DNA of 64,000 bases from Holophagae bacterium (GCA_030429565.1 JAUIFE010000034.1:20362-84361), one strand, 5' to 3'. Positions 17,601 through 26,371 are shown, counted from the stretch's first letter. Program-made: numbers and translations. Notes: a model not told the origin generated them from the sequence alone.

Positions 17601-18251
17601 CAGCGGCGCGGCAAAGCGGTAAACGCGATTGTTTTGGTCGCGTTTGCCCACCACGTACACGTCGCCATTGCGCGGATCAACCAACAGCGTTTCTGCGTCG
17701 CGCGGCCCGTCCGGGTAACGCAGGTTAATCACGTCGGCGCGAATCGTGCTCGAGGTTTGGCCGATACGCGGTTCTTCCACCCGGTACAAAACCTTGGTGT
17801 TGCGGCGCCCGCCGTTGTCGCCAATGTCGCCGACGTAAACGTAACTTTTGCCGGCTTCGGGACCCGGGCCGACGGCGATGTCTTCCCAATCGACGTTGCG
17901 CGCATTGCTAATGCGGTAGTCGGCGACGGCACTGCCGTCACGGCGAATCGCGAAGATGTGTTCCTGTTGTGGGTTACCGGAATCGTTGTGGACCCACAAG
18001 ATGTCGGGCTGGATTTGACTCGCAGCCATGCCGGAAATTTCGTCCAACACCGATTGGGCGACGCGGCCGACTTCGACACCTTCGGCGAACTCGATGCCGG
18101 CGGTACCGCGTTGATCGGCGGCCAAAGATGAGACGGAATCGTGGTTAAAGGGTTGCAAGGGCGCCACAGTGGCCTGCTGCGCCCAAATCGTTCCACTGCC
18201 AAGGACACTAAAAAAGAGGAGCATCAACCAATGATGAAGTTGTTTTTGCAT
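14700..18251 (-). CDS. Secreted multidomain protein: propeller, F5/8C, Ig-like, B-lectin and GH71/99-like domains
   Basis: The start is the ATG at 18251, with GAGG 6-9 nt upstream; an in-frame TTG 30 nt earlier lacks such a site. 1183 residues. The signal peptide is about 1-25 (WLMLLFFSVLGSGTIWAQ). Next is a propeller-like region (about 40-315; LDEISGMAAS, LWVHNDSGN, YVGDIGDNGG), then a discoidin/F5-8C-like domain (about 317-459; KAFDGNSRTKWLTF). An Ig-like DUF5011/HYR-type repeat (about 460-540; PPVITLRGANPMTL) and a bulb-lectin domain (about 549-660; LQGDGNLVLRN, FQDDGNLVLY) follow. The GH71/99-like catalytic domain is about 665-1050 (GKVMAGYQGWF, DYGIDGVFVQRFIGEA, MIYVAMFDEVDEATAMF). The last domain is a beta-sandwich-like stretch. 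GH71/99 enzymes cleave alpha-linked mannan or glucan, so extracellular glycan binding and hydrolysis is inferred. Catalytic acids were not assigned. Confidence 0.8.
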   Translation of the reverse strand: MQKQLHHWLMLLFFSVLGSGTIWAQQATVAPLQPFNHDSVSSLAADQRGTAGIEFAEGVEVGRVAQSVLDEISGMAASQIQPDILWVHNDSGNPQQEHIFAIRRDGSAVADYRISNARNVDWEDIAVGPGPEAGKSYVYVGDIGDNGGRRNTKVLYRVEEPRIGQTSSTIRADVINLRYPDGPRDAETLLVDPRNGDVYVVGKRDQNNRVYRFAAPLVDGTTRVGEEVARINIHWLTAGDISPDGSRIIIRTTTRNYLWTRAAGESVGAALSRDPVKIPVRSEPQGEAIAWDRLGVDYYTTSERARQPIYYFQGLGGCGLDNGITASGQNCPNETKDKAFDGNSRTKWLTFADEGWIQVDHDNNPIFINGYQLTSANDAPERDPMDWRLLGSQNGRDWVELDRRNGERFSARFQTKNYRFDSQGAFRVIRLAIDSNRDPAAANSTQLAEIQFIDDGTRPDTTPPVITLRGANPMTLTRGSFFEDPGARALDETDGDLSAAIQVSGNVDAGRVGRYALRYDVSDAAGNEANTITRIVNVIDEDLPSGHRTPRLLVGEGLNNNQYLKADNDAFRFYLQGDGNLVLRNRGNGNAEWSSRTHGKGATRFVFQDDGNLVLYTAAGAALWASNTVNSGADTLELTNGGALLLYAGADIVWSVNFDPGQNAVDARSLTGKVMAGYQGWFMAAGDGSGAGWRHWSRRKPAADNISFEMWPDLREYDADELFETSFKNSNGRTAGLYSAYTPKTVERHVRWMKDYGIDGVFVQRFIGEAVNMRNVRDRVLNNVRAGAEQHGRVFANMYDISGGNPNTFVNDLKNDWKHLVDDLRITESDRYLHHNGRPVLSLWGFGLNGRPGSTAQAAELVRWLTETAPERYRVTLKLGVDPGWRNHSAAWRRVYRAADVISPWAVGRFANDAGADRFRDTKIEPDLASLAGSDTAYMPVVFPGFSWRNLKGDGSPFNQIPRRGGRFFWRQVYNAVDAGCEMIYVAMFDEVDEATAMFKLAENAGQTPTTGRFLTLDADGEALPSDWYLQLMGAATKMQRGEIALSDQLPIRPATASVARAEAVKKADADQQDDAGARLARMIDGRYDLCDATAVTLNFEFKTVGMAAGERLLVELWDGDTWTEVAAYTYGDDFANEEPYRATITHAAGDQGFSDTADVRFRAESDDDGDRVHVSALRLMLR

Positions 18252-18404
18252 TTTTTTCCTCGAATTAAATGAATGAATCAAAACAACGCCCCATTTCCAA
18301 AGACAGTGAGGCCGATTCCGAAGGTTGGTAGAGCGCGCGAAGGCACAGGTATCCCATGCCCGAAGCAGACGAAACGCGCGAACGCATCGGAGGCAGCATA
18401 AATA

Positions 18405-18564
18405 CCTAAACTAAGCGATTCTTGGCGGCGAAATCGCCCAACCTGTTGGGCTGCAACATGTCGCAAAAATGCTCACCGTACTTGCCAGTACGCCTCTGCT
18501 TTTTCCAACATGTTTCGCTCCAACAATTTGAGCGATTTCATCCACCCGAATCGCTCAGTTTAGG
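18405..18564. mobile_element. MITE-like inverted-repeat element, copy 1 (intact, perfect TSD)
   Basis: 160 bp with terminal inverted repeats CCTAAACTAAGCGATTC / GAATCGCTCAGTTTAGG (two mismatches). It is flanked by a perfect 5-bp direct repeat AAATA (18400-18404 and 18565-18569). A central palindrome CGTACTTGCCAGTACG (18477-18492) sits between GCAAAAATGCTCAC and GCCTCTGCTTTTTCC. It encodes no transposase, which together with the TIRs and target duplication defines a non-autonomous element. It lies upstream of the GH71/99-like gene. Confidence 0.85.
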
Positions 18565-19226
18565 AAATAGAGATCAGAAAAGGGGGTATTTCGACACTAG
18601 CCGAATCTTAGCGATATAAAATTAATATGTCTATTCTCGAAATCACACAATCCAATGCAAAAACATACAGAAGTTAGATAATTATCACCTTTTGATTTGA
18701 TTTTGATAGAGAGAGCCAAAGCCGTCTCGTTCCCCACCGCCACAACACGGCCATAGCGCGGCCGAACGACAGGCCGTCGTGGAATCAATAGGTAGCGCCG
18801 GAATCCCTTTCTCCAGCGGTTGGCGATGAACCGGCCCAAGTGTGTGTCGAATGAGAGCCGTATTACGTACCATCAAACCACAGCACAAGGCCGGCAAAAG
18901 CAAGCGGACTCACCTTTTGGACGGTGGCGACTGGGCAAAACCAGCCGCGATGAAGCTAACGGCATCGATTTTAATGGATGCGACACCCGCACCACAAACA
19001 AGTGGAGATCGCAGCAGGGACAACACCCCACCATCCAAATACCACTACTAAACAACTGGTATCTCAACAGTAAACAACAAAACCCCGCGAGCAATGTTCG
19101 CGAAAACGCACCGCTTTGCCGACCCAAGTCGCCGGCGTACCGACGACCTCTGCAAGCCGCGCCGGTTCAACCCAACCATTTGCAACTTTGTGGGCTATCC
19201 CACAATTGGCGGCCAGGTTGAGGTGC
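18565..19226. other. Intergenic stretch without a recognised gene
   Basis: 18600-18720 is AT-rich; the rest has mixed composition. Minus-strand ORFs at 18597-18839 and 18685-18903 overlap each other in different frames and match nothing I recognise. Either could be a gene fragment. No RNA gene is seen. Confidence 0.45.
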
Positions 19227-20291
19227 TCACACGCGAGGGCGCTTTAGGCCCGCGATGTGGAGGCCGGGTCGGCCCGTAACATAAAGCAAGGTGGCCAAGT
19301 CGTTGCCGACCTCTTCAAAATGGCGCGCACCGAGCTTGACCACTTCATTGAGACTACATTCACCGTCGCGCAACTGATGATCGGCAAAGGTGGTGATGTG
19401 GGTTTGCACGGCGAGGCTGTGACGCTGCAAACCCACGGCAGGCAAGTGAATGACGCCGCAAGGCACGGCGTAGTCCGCGTCATTCTGAAGGGCTTCATCG
19501 TCGAGCGCGGTCAGAAAGGTGCGATCGACACGCAGCCGCCAAGCGAGCGGTACCTGCATTTGCGCCGGCGCCACGTCTTCTTCGGTGTAACGGTGCCATT
19601 TGTGGAAGGTTTTGAGTTCAATCGCTTCAGGCACCAAGATGCCGTCAGGGTGTAGTTGACGCACCAAGTGGGCGGTCACCGCGACCTGGGTCTCCCCTTC
19701 CAAGGCGCGCCGCATGGTTTCGGTGATGACCAAATGCAGCGTTCGCCCGGCCGGATGGCGATAGGTGGCGGCGTCGACAGCGCACAGTTCGGGTGCGGGA
19801 AAACCCATGGCGGTTTGAATCGAAGCCGCCATAGCCAGTGCTTGCGGATGAATGTCAATCAGCGTCAGGCGCAGCGGCAGATCGCGCAGCAGCGGCAGCA
19901 GGGGTGTCATTAAGGTGGCGTAGGGCCCGCAGCCGGCGTAAACGATGTCGAGCGTTTGGCCGGGGAAACGCTGCTGCAGCGTGGTTAGCGCCTGGTAAAT
20001 GCCGCGTAGGAAAACGGCGGTACGCTGGAACTCAAGCAAACAATGGGCGGCGTGTTTCATGCTGATGGCGCGACCGCAGGGCAAACGCGTTTCCGAGCGG
20101 AAGACGGCCCGCATTTCGTCGCGCGCATGCAAGCCGGTGATGGCGACAAACAAGGTGTGCAGTCGATGCACCGATTGGAAAAGTTCACCGAAACCGGTGG
20201 CGGGATCAAGCAGCAGGCGTGTCTCGACGGCCACGGCCTCGGCCAAAGCCGCCGGCGACAGCGGTGCCGTCGCGCTGGTAACGCTTTCCAT
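19227..20291 (-). CDS. Class I SAM-dependent methyltransferase-like protein
   Basis: 354 residues. A Rossmann-type motif I is visible at about 115-128 (LDIVYAGCGPYATL), followed by the acidic strand LTLIDIHPQAL (Asp binding the SAM ribose) and VITETMRRAL, where motif post-II is expected. The N-terminal about 100 residues are helical. The C-terminal part (about 215-354) is beta-rich (LVPEAIELKTFHKW, LHIAGLKRPRV), a layout reminiscent of protein arginine methyltransferases, which carry a C-terminal barrel. The double-E loop of true PRMTs is not evident. No signal peptide, so probably cytosolic. The substrate is unknown. It stands alone between the GH71/99-like gene and the paralog cluster. Confidence 0.65.
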   Translation of the reverse strand: MESVTSATAPLSPAALAEAVAVETRLLLDPATGFGELFQSVHRLHTLFVAITGLHARDEMRAVFRSETRLPCGRAISMKHAAHCLLEFQRTAVFLRGIYQALTTLQQRFPGQTLDIVYAGCGPYATLMTPLLPLLRDLPLRLTLIDIHPQALAMAASIQTAMGFPAPELCAVDAATYRHPAGRTLHLVITETMRRALEGETQVAVTAHLVRQLHPDGILVPEAIELKTFHKWHRYTEEDVAPAQMQVPLAWRLRVDRTFLTALDDEALQNDADYAVPCGVIHLPAVGLQRHSLAVQTHITTFADHQLRDGECSLNEVVKLGARHFEEVGNDLATLLYVTGRPGLHIAGLKRPRV

Positions 20292-20358
20292 GAGGTACCT
20301 ACTTTTTCGGGATACCCTTTATTTACCACACCTGCAAATAGGCCGCCAAGCGCAAAAC

Positions 20359-21591
20359 TCAATCACGGTCGGCCGCCAACGGATGCGGCGCGGCCATGCC
20401 GGTCGTGGGCCAAATCGCGGTATCGAGCCGGCGCCAATGGGGAGCAGTCGGCGCAAAAACCACGATGTTGCCGTTGGGTTCAACCTGATAGGGCTGACCG
20501 CTGAAGGGATTGCGCAAACCCATGGTTTCAATCTGGTCCAAAACGTGGTCCCGTTGCCAGGGCAAACCCGCGTGCAGGAGCGCCAGCCGAACACGCAGAA
20601 TATCGCCACGCGCGGTGGTCAGAGCATGCCGGCCAACCATGTTCTCAATGCGCGGAAAAACCTCGGCCAGGCGATAACGGCCCGCTGGATTAAACGCAAA
20701 GGCGTTAAACGGTTTATCAGCACCAAAATAATCGAAGTCAGCGTCATCAAGCGGCCCGGCGATGTCGCGCTCAAATGTTTCGTAGACACGCGCAATGGTG
20801 TTGCGCATATGACCCTCGCTATAGGTCAAGAACCTGAAGGCCACCGACTTGTTGCCCAATTCCGTGTTTAAGTCGGCGGCAAATTCGTTCAGACCCACGG
20901 TCGACAACCAAAAAGCCTTGTGCCACACATCGAGGAACAACGCGCGATCAGCGAGCAGCGGCGACCAATCAAGGGTTCGCTCAAAGGCCGGCGCCAGTTC
21001 AGACAGAAAATACTGGCTTTCCTCGAGAATTGGGAACGCCAGTAGGGCAAGTAACATGTCGGGGTTTTGCAGCATAAAGCGGCCGATTTCAAACGAAGCG
21101 GTCAAGGCGCGGCGTCCTTCCTCGAGACGACCATCTTCGTATTCAAGGAACGCGTGCACCAGCAGCAGGCGTGTCAAACGGCGTTGTTTGATGATGGGCA
21201 TACGATCATTGGGATTAATCCAATCAAAAACGGGAAAACGGGCCCGTTTGGGCGCCTCCGTTTGCGGAGCAAGCGCTTGGCGCCCACCGTGATCATACCA
21301 TTCCCAAAAGGCGGCGAGCGACTCGCTGTATTGCGCGCGAAAGGCGATCAGGTCCTCGCGCTTGTTTTGCCGATAATCGGGATAGCGTTCCGGCGAGGTC
21401 TGAACCATACCGCCGAATTGATCAAGCATCGCGGCGGCGCGATCCTCGGGAAGTGGCGGCAAAACCAGGGCGTGCGCGCTGAGATCACTGTCCGAACGAC
21501 TGTTAAGGACCCTCAGGAACAAAAAAGAAACCACACCCAGACAGAGCAAGCCCAGCAAAACCAGACAACCCTTGCGCAAAAAACCCTTCAT
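20359..21591 (-). CDS. Membrane-anchored protein of unknown function, paralog 1 of 3
   Basis: The second ATG (21591) is preferred over that at 21603 because it aligns the N-terminus with the paralogs at 22410 and 24029. 410 residues. One N-terminal hydrophobic helix (CLVLLGLLCLGVVSFLFL) acts as signal anchor; the remainder should be periplasmic. Shared family hallmarks are PLPEDRAA near 40, FWEWYDHGGRQALAPQ near 90, GRRALTASFEIGRFMLQNPD near 165, DIAGPLDDADFDY, and a C-terminal LRVRLALLHAGLPWQRDHV..NPFSGQPYQV block. The family is unknown to me. The last block resembles the DPFxGxPLRY tail of many uncharacterised planctomycete-type proteins. Confidence 0.75.
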   Translation of the reverse strand: MKGFLRKGCLVLLGLLCLGVVSFLFLRVLNSRSDSDLSAHALVLPPLPEDRAAAMLDQFGGMVQTSPERYPDYRQNKREDLIAFRAQYSESLAAFWEWYDHGGRQALAPQTEAPKRARFPVFDWINPNDRMPIIKQRRLTRLLLVHAFLEYEDGRLEEGRRALTASFEIGRFMLQNPDMLLALLAFPILEESQYFLSELAPAFERTLDWSPLLADRALFLDVWHKAFWLSTVGLNEFAADLNTELGNKSVAFRFLTYSEGHMRNTIARVYETFERDIAGPLDDADFDYFGADKPFNAFAFNPAGRYRLAEVFPRIENMVGRHALTTARGDILRVRLALLHAGLPWQRDHVLDQIETMGLRNPFSGQPYQVEPNGNIVVFAPTAPHWRRLDTAIWPTTGMAAPHPLAADRD

Positions 21592-21711
21592 AAAACCCCC
21601 CATGGTCAGGTACCGATGTCTAGAAAAAGCGGCGCAACCACAATCAGCGGACCACCTATTTCAGAACCATACCCGGTCATAGGGCGAATCAGGCGCCGCA
21701 AAGGGCCGATC

Positions 21712-22290
21712 TTAGGTGTCGTTTCCAAAAAATTGGTTCAGCCGTTTGGTGGGATTTTCGAAACGAACGGCCGCCGGATCGAAAGCAGACGGATCAAAAG
21801 AACCACCAACCCAGGTCAGATATTCGTCGTGCTCGGGATGACTCGAATCGCCAAGCACGGCGAGAAACGCCTCGTAACCAGGGACCCCACCCACATCTTC
21901 CGGAGGGCAAGCACCTTGACCGTCGAGGCAGCGCGGATATTTGAAGCGCATGTCTTTATCGCAGATGGCTTCTAACAGAACCTCATGCCGCCAGGAATCG
22001 CCAAAGTCGTATTCGTAGATGAACTTCGGTTGGGCCAAGGACACGAAGTTGCGCACCTTGTGGTCCCAACCTGGCTGAACCCGTTCGTCATAATCCGTCG
22101 GAATCCCAAAGGCGCTTTGCTGCACGGTGAACTCATGCAGGTGGAAATCCCCCCACCCCATGGCACTTTGGATGGCGACGTGTAAGCTCCAAAAGGTGCA
22201 CAAATCCGAGATGTGGAAGCGGCGCCAAATTAGCGGAGATGTCTCGAGGAGACCGATCCAAAACTGAAAGACTGGCCGTGGTTTACGCAT
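21712..22290 (-). CDS. Plasmid pRiA4b ORF-3-like family protein
   Basis: The start is the ATG at 22290, preceded by AGGAG. The longer frame to 22383 adds 31 residues without family similarity. 192 residues. Hallmarks of the pRiA4b ORF-3/IS1096 TnpR-like family are present: FWIGLLETSPLIWRRFHI near the start, LHVAIQSAMGWGDFHLHEF, YEYDFGDSWRHEVLLE, and CPPEDVGGVPGYEAFLAVL towards the end. The family is common on plasmids and near transposons, but its biochemical role is not established. It interrupts a run of three paralogous genes, which suggests it was inserted after their duplication. Confidence 0.85.
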   Translation of the reverse strand: MRKPRPVFQFWIGLLETSPLIWRRFHISDLCTFWSLHVAIQSAMGWGDFHLHEFTVQQSAFGIPTDYDERVQPGWDHKVRNFVSLAQPKFIYEYDFGDSWRHEVLLEAICDKDMRFKYPRCLDGQGACPPEDVGGVPGYEAFLAVLGDSSHPEHDEYLTWVGGSFDPSAFDPAAVRFENPTKRLNQFFGNDT

Positions 22291-22409
22291 GAACAACTCC
22301 TGAGTATCGATGAATGGGCAACGGACTCGAATGCCTAAAGAAAAACCGGCGCCGCTTCGAAAGAGGCGTAGCGGAGGACACAAAACACCGAGCTGTACAA
22401 AACTGCACT

Positions 22410-23960
22410 TTAACGAATTTCCACCACAAAGTCGTGGTAGACGACGGCACCCTCGTGGTCAACCAAGCTAATGCGAATCGGCACCACGCCGCGATCGGCA
22501 GCGTCAATCTGCCATTGGACGCGGCCGGAATCGTCGACGGCGGCGACGCCGGGACCGGCTTCCAGGAAACATTGACGCAGGCGTGGATTGGGTTCGGCCA
22601 GAACTTGGTAATCGAAGAAGGTGCCGGGCGCGACAGGTGTGGGTGGCGGCGCGAAACGAAGCGATGTGGCGAAAGGCGGCAAGGGTCGCTGTTTTAGCCA
22701 AAGCGCTTGTTTGCCAGGCGAGAGCAGATAAGGCTCGGGCCCGACCATGCCGGTAAAACTGAAATGGGCCGAGGGAATCCGTTCCCAGCGATAATCGTCG
22801 GCGCGAAACACGTCTACGTCGCCGTTTTCGAGCACGCGATAGGCCTCGCCGGTGAAGGGATCGCGCAAACCCAAGGCTTCGAATTGGGCGATAACGTGGT
22901 CGCGTTGCCAAGGCAGGCCGGCGGCCTGAAGTGCAAGCCGCACGCGCAACACATCGGCGCGCGCGGTGATCAGCGCGTGGCGATTAATAAACCGTTTGAT
23001 CATCGGAACACTGATGGCAAACAGAAGACGACCGACGGGATTCAAACTAAAGATGTCAAACTCACCGGCGTTTTGGTTGTAGGCAAAATCAGAATCGTCA
23101 ATCGGGCCGGCAATGTCGCGACAAAAGTCCTGATGGGCTTGGTGAATCATGTTGAGCGTATGACCGGCATGGTAACCACCGGCGAGTCGGTACAGCCAGG
23201 GATAATCCAATTCGCCGGCTCGGGCATTGGCGGCGATGGGATCGGAAAAAATGGCCGCACCGCCGGCGGCGGAAACCCAATCTACCTTGCGCCAAACATC
23301 CGTCAACAGGGCGCGGTTGGGCAAATAGACCAACCAATCCTCGGTTAACTCAGACGCGGGCACCATTTCGGCCAGGACAAACTGACAATCGTTGAGAATC
23401 CAATAACCAAAAACGGCGTATAAAAGGTCGGGGTTTTGCAGGAGAAAGTGACCGATTTCGAAGGCAGCGGTTAATGCGCGACGTCCATCTTCGGCACGGT
23501 CGGCGGCGTAATCGCGGTAGGCCTGCACCAACAGCAACCGCGCGATCCCACGCGGTGTCGCAGGCGACAACTCGAGCAGCGGATCATCGAGTTCGTAGAG
23601 ATAAAAACGGGCGGCATTGGGTGCATGGCTTTGCGGCGCAAGTGCCTGACGACCGCCGTCGTCGTACCAGTTCCAAAAAGCGGCGAGGGTGTCGGTGTGC
23701 GCTTCGTGGTACGCGCTGAGTTCATCGGCATCGATGTGTGCGAAAAAAGGGATTTCCATTTCCGTTGTTGCCACATCGGCACTGAAACGCAACAAGGTTT
23801 CGCCGGCACGGTCCTCGGGCAGCGGTTGCACGATCTTTGCCTGATCCCGAACGTCGTGAATCGGTTCGCGGTAGTAAATGTAGGGCCACGTCATGTGGAT
23901 GACGTACAAAACCAACAAACCCGAGAATAACTTGGCGGCCTTGCGATACCAACGCGCCAT
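22410..23960 (-). CDS. Membrane-anchored protein of unknown function, paralog 2 of 3, with extra C-terminal domain
   Basis: ATG at 23960 with GAGG 4 nt upstream is preferred to the TTG at 23981. 516 residues. N-terminal anchor (KLFSGLLVLYVIHMTWPYIYY) followed by the family blocks: VQPLPEDRAGETLLRFS, FWNWYDDGGRQALAPQ, GRRALTAAFEIGHFLLQNPD, FCRDIAGPIDDSDFAY, LRVRLALQAAGLPWQRDHV, DPFTGEAYRV. It is about 100 residues longer than its paralogs. The extra tail (about 430-516; PPPTPVAPGTFFDYQVLAEP to VVYHDFVVEIR) looks like one Ig/cadherin-like beta-sandwich. Function unknown. Confidence 0.78.
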   Translation of the reverse strand: MARWYRKAAKLFSGLLVLYVIHMTWPYIYYREPIHDVRDQAKIVQPLPEDRAGETLLRFSADVATTEMEIPFFAHIDADELSAYHEAHTDTLAAFWNWYDDGGRQALAPQSHAPNAARFYLYELDDPLLELSPATPRGIARLLLVQAYRDYAADRAEDGRRALTAAFEIGHFLLQNPDLLYAVFGYWILNDCQFVLAEMVPASELTEDWLVYLPNRALLTDVWRKVDWVSAAGGAAIFSDPIAANARAGELDYPWLYRLAGGYHAGHTLNMIHQAHQDFCRDIAGPIDDSDFAYNQNAGEFDIFSLNPVGRLLFAISVPMIKRFINRHALITARADVLRVRLALQAAGLPWQRDHVIAQFEALGLRDPFTGEAYRVLENGDVDVFRADDYRWERIPSAHFSFTGMVGPEPYLLSPGKQALWLKQRPLPPFATSLRFAPPPTPVAPGTFFDYQVLAEPNPRLRQCFLEAGPGVAAVDDSGRVQWQIDAADRGVVPIRISLVDHEGAVVYHDFVVEIR

Positions 23961-24028
23961 AAAGCCTCGCTTTTGCAACAAACGTCGTTCAATGGCGGTC
24001 GCTCACCGCCTGGATCCCACGTAGCCTA

Positions 24029-25321
24029 TCACAATTGGGTCGCAAGTTTCCCAGGACCGCCTGAGAGGACCAAGGAATCCACCAACAGGCCGGGAGCGGG
24101 GCCGATCACAGCCGTGAATCGCCAATCGGCGAGGTAAATGTCGCGCCAGCGCGGATCGTCGGCCGGCAACACCGTCACGAAGCCGTCCTCGCCGACCCGA
24201 TAGGCTTGGCCGCTAAACGGATTGACCAGTGAAAGCTTTTCAATTTGTTCGACGATGTGTCGCTGCTCCCACGGCAAACCGACATCGGCCAACTCGATGC
24301 GCACACGCAGGACGTCGGCACGGGCGGTAATCAGGGCATCCATCCAAATAAAACTTTTGAGATTTAAATCTTGCATCTCTAGGAAGGTCCGCCCGATGGG
24401 GTTGAATGAGAAAATACCCACCGGTTTTGCCAATCGATGGTACGCAAAGTCGGCACGATTGAGCGGACCGGCAATGTCGCGGCAAAAGGTTTGGTGGGCG
24501 TCGTAAATGAGGTTCTGGGTGTGGCCCACATGATAGCCGCCGCCCAGCCGCCGCAGTACGGGAAAAGGCGCGTCCTCGATCTGGTTCAACCCCCGCACAA
24601 GGTACGGCGCGAACCGGGTCAACCGCACGGAATAGACCCAGTGAAGCTTGCGCCAAACATCGGTCAACAAGTCGCGGTCGGCCAAATAGGGCACCCACTC
24701 GGACGTCAATACCTCGTAAGGTGCCAGCTCGGAGAGGTAGTACTGGGCGTCGTTGAGCAGGACGTACCCCATACAGGAAAGAAACAAATCGGCATTTTGC
24801 AGATGGAAATGCGCGAGTTCAAAGGTCGCGGTAAGCGCCCGACGCCCACCGGGCAGGCGACCCGCACTAAAATCGAGGTGGGCCTGGGTCAAAAGCAGCC
24901 GTCCCAGCCGACGCGCAGAAACCATGGGGTCAACGCCATAGGGTGAGGCCAGTTCAAACAAATGAAAGCGCGCGGCCATCGGCGCCTGGCTTTGTGCTGC
25001 CAAGGCTTGCTTCCCGCCGTTGTCATACCAACGCCAAAAATCGGCGAGCGTATCGGCATGGGTTTCACAATAAGCACGGAGCTCGGCGAGCGGCACCCCG
25101 TCAAAGTGGGGAAAACCAAATCCGGTTCGATCCAAACGGTTGGCAAAGCCAACCAACACCTCGGCCGCCCGGTCCTCCGGCTCCGGCTGCACGACGCGGA
25201 CATCTTTATCCAGGCGGCGGACCGGCTCGCGATAATAAACATAGGGCCATACCCGATGAACAAGATACAGTGACATAAAAAGCACACTCACAAAACCCAG
25301 AACACGTATCCAGCCTGACAT
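24029..25321 (-). CDS. Membrane-anchored protein of unknown function, paralog 3 of 3
   Basis: ATG at 25321 follows a perfect AGGAGG and is chosen over the ATG at 25339. 430 residues. N-terminal anchor (VLGFVSVLFMSLYLVHRVWPYVYYREP), very close to paralog 2 (both share WPY.YYREP). The same family blocks appear in the same order: VQPEPEDRAAEVLVGF, FWRWYDNGGKQALAAQ, GRRALTATFELAHFHLQNAD, FCRDIAGPLNRADFAY, LRVRIELADVGLPWEQRH, NPFSGQAYRV. This copy carries the strongest translation signal of the three. Function unknown; a periplasmic location is inferred from the single N-terminal helix. Confidence 0.8.
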   Translation of the reverse strand: MSGWIRVLGFVSVLFMSLYLVHRVWPYVYYREPVRRLDKDVRVVQPEPEDRAAEVLVGFANRLDRTGFGFPHFDGVPLAELRAYCETHADTLADFWRWYDNGGKQALAAQSQAPMAARFHLFELASPYGVDPMVSARRLGRLLLTQAHLDFSAGRLPGGRRALTATFELAHFHLQNADLFLSCMGYVLLNDAQYYLSELAPYEVLTSEWVPYLADRDLLTDVWRKLHWVYSVRLTRFAPYLVRGLNQIEDAPFPVLRRLGGGYHVGHTQNLIYDAHQTFCRDIAGPLNRADFAYHRLAKPVGIFSFNPIGRTFLEMQDLNLKSFIWMDALITARADVLRVRIELADVGLPWEQRHIVEQIEKLSLVNPFSGQAYRVGEDGFVTVLPADDPRWRDIYLADWRFTAVIGPAPGLLVDSLVLSGGPGKLATQL

Positions 25322-25339
25322 ATCTCCTCCTACTCGCAT

Positions 25340-26034
25340 GACCGATGGCGAACAATCGACACACCGAACAAACCGAGTAAACCCAGTATCGATGTTTGAC
25401 TGAACTAAGTGCCATTTGGCATCTGTTTTCCCGCGCCGGCTTAACCAAGTGCAACAGCGTCACTCCGACAGACGACAGGCTGCCGGCGATCGTAATTCAG
25501 GTCGACTCATTCCAATAACGTGGCGAAGAACGATGCCATCGCGCCCAACGCGATGGGTTCACCAACCATTGCCCTAACGCGAAAACAACGCGTGTAAGGA
25601 CGAGGGTTGGCGCCTGGCCGTCCAGCTCTTCACCTGCCGACGCATCAACGCCGGCTTATAAATCTACGTGCCAAACAAATAAAAATACCGTCACCCAAAG
25701 GCACCATTTTCTGTAAACCCTCGGTAAAAGGTTTCCACACTAAACACACGATCGTCGCGTGTGCAAAGCCGGCCATTGATGTCGCTTTAAAGAAACAACA
25801 GGAATATTTCCTTCTAATAGGGTAAAAAAAACGCCATCAATAGTGGTTCATTCGTTCATCTTTCGTCATAAAAAGAGACTGATGTACAGCAAAAAAACAC
25901 AAACGCACCAGGAAAATTTAGCGGGCATGGCGCGGCGGGTATGGCGCGGCCGGCGTGGCGCGGCCGACGTGGCGCGACCGACTTACCGCTCGGCAAGCAT
26001 TGCTTTGTTTTTGGAACAACACCGCTTTATTAAA
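25340..26034. other. Intergenic stretch with a short GC-rich tandem repeat
   Basis: No gene seen. 25924-25982 has about four 14- to 16-bp units of the form TGGCGCGGCCGACG. The rest is unremarkable and becomes A-rich around 25820-25910. Confidence 0.5.
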
Positions 26035-26194
26035 CCTAAACTGAGTGATTCGGGTGGATGAAATCGCGCAAAATGTTGGCGCGAAACGTCGTGGAAAAAG
26101 CAAAGCCATACTGGCAAGTACGGCAAGCATTTTTACGGGACGTTGCAGCCCAGCAGGTTGTGCGATTTCGCCGGTAAGAATTGCTCAGTTTAGG
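26035..26194. mobile_element. MITE-like inverted-repeat element, copy 2
   Basis: 160 bp with ends CCTAAACTGAGTGATTC / GAATTGCTCAGTTTAGG (two mismatches), inserted in the opposite orientation to copy 1. Flanks are TTAAA (26030-26034) and CTAAA (26195-26199), a 4/5 match to a 5-bp target duplication. The central palindrome CATACT-GGCA-AGTACG has one mismatch. Inner sequence GCATTTTTACGGGACGTTGC and AGCCCAGCAGGTTG is shared with the other copies. No coding capacity. Confidence 0.85.
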
Positions 26195-26337
26195 CTAAAC
26201 GGCCCCGTTTGTCCTCGGCGACCACAGCATCCCACCAACGGTTCATCGAACCGAGTCTCGATCCCACTGAAAAAAGGGGCCTGGGTTCCGCAAAAAGGCG
26301 GCAACGCGGATGCTAAGCAGCAGTAAGCCGGGAAAGC

Positions 26338-26363
26338 ACGCCGCGCGTCGGAACGCGCGGCGT
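26338..26363 (-). terminator. Hairpin terminator of the first 1322-residue gene
   Basis: An 11-bp perfect stem ACGCCGCGCGT/ACGCGCGGCGT with a 4-nt loop begins 9 nt after the stop (26372), followed on the minus strand by GCTTTCC. The second paralog has a homologous hairpin at 30896-30917. Confidence 0.65.
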
Positions 26364-26371
26364 CGTTGGGT

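Noticed and set aside
18597..18903. Two minus-strand ORFs that could be a transposase remnant
   Set aside because: No transposase motif can be seen and the two frames overlap. Left as unassigned intergenic DNA.
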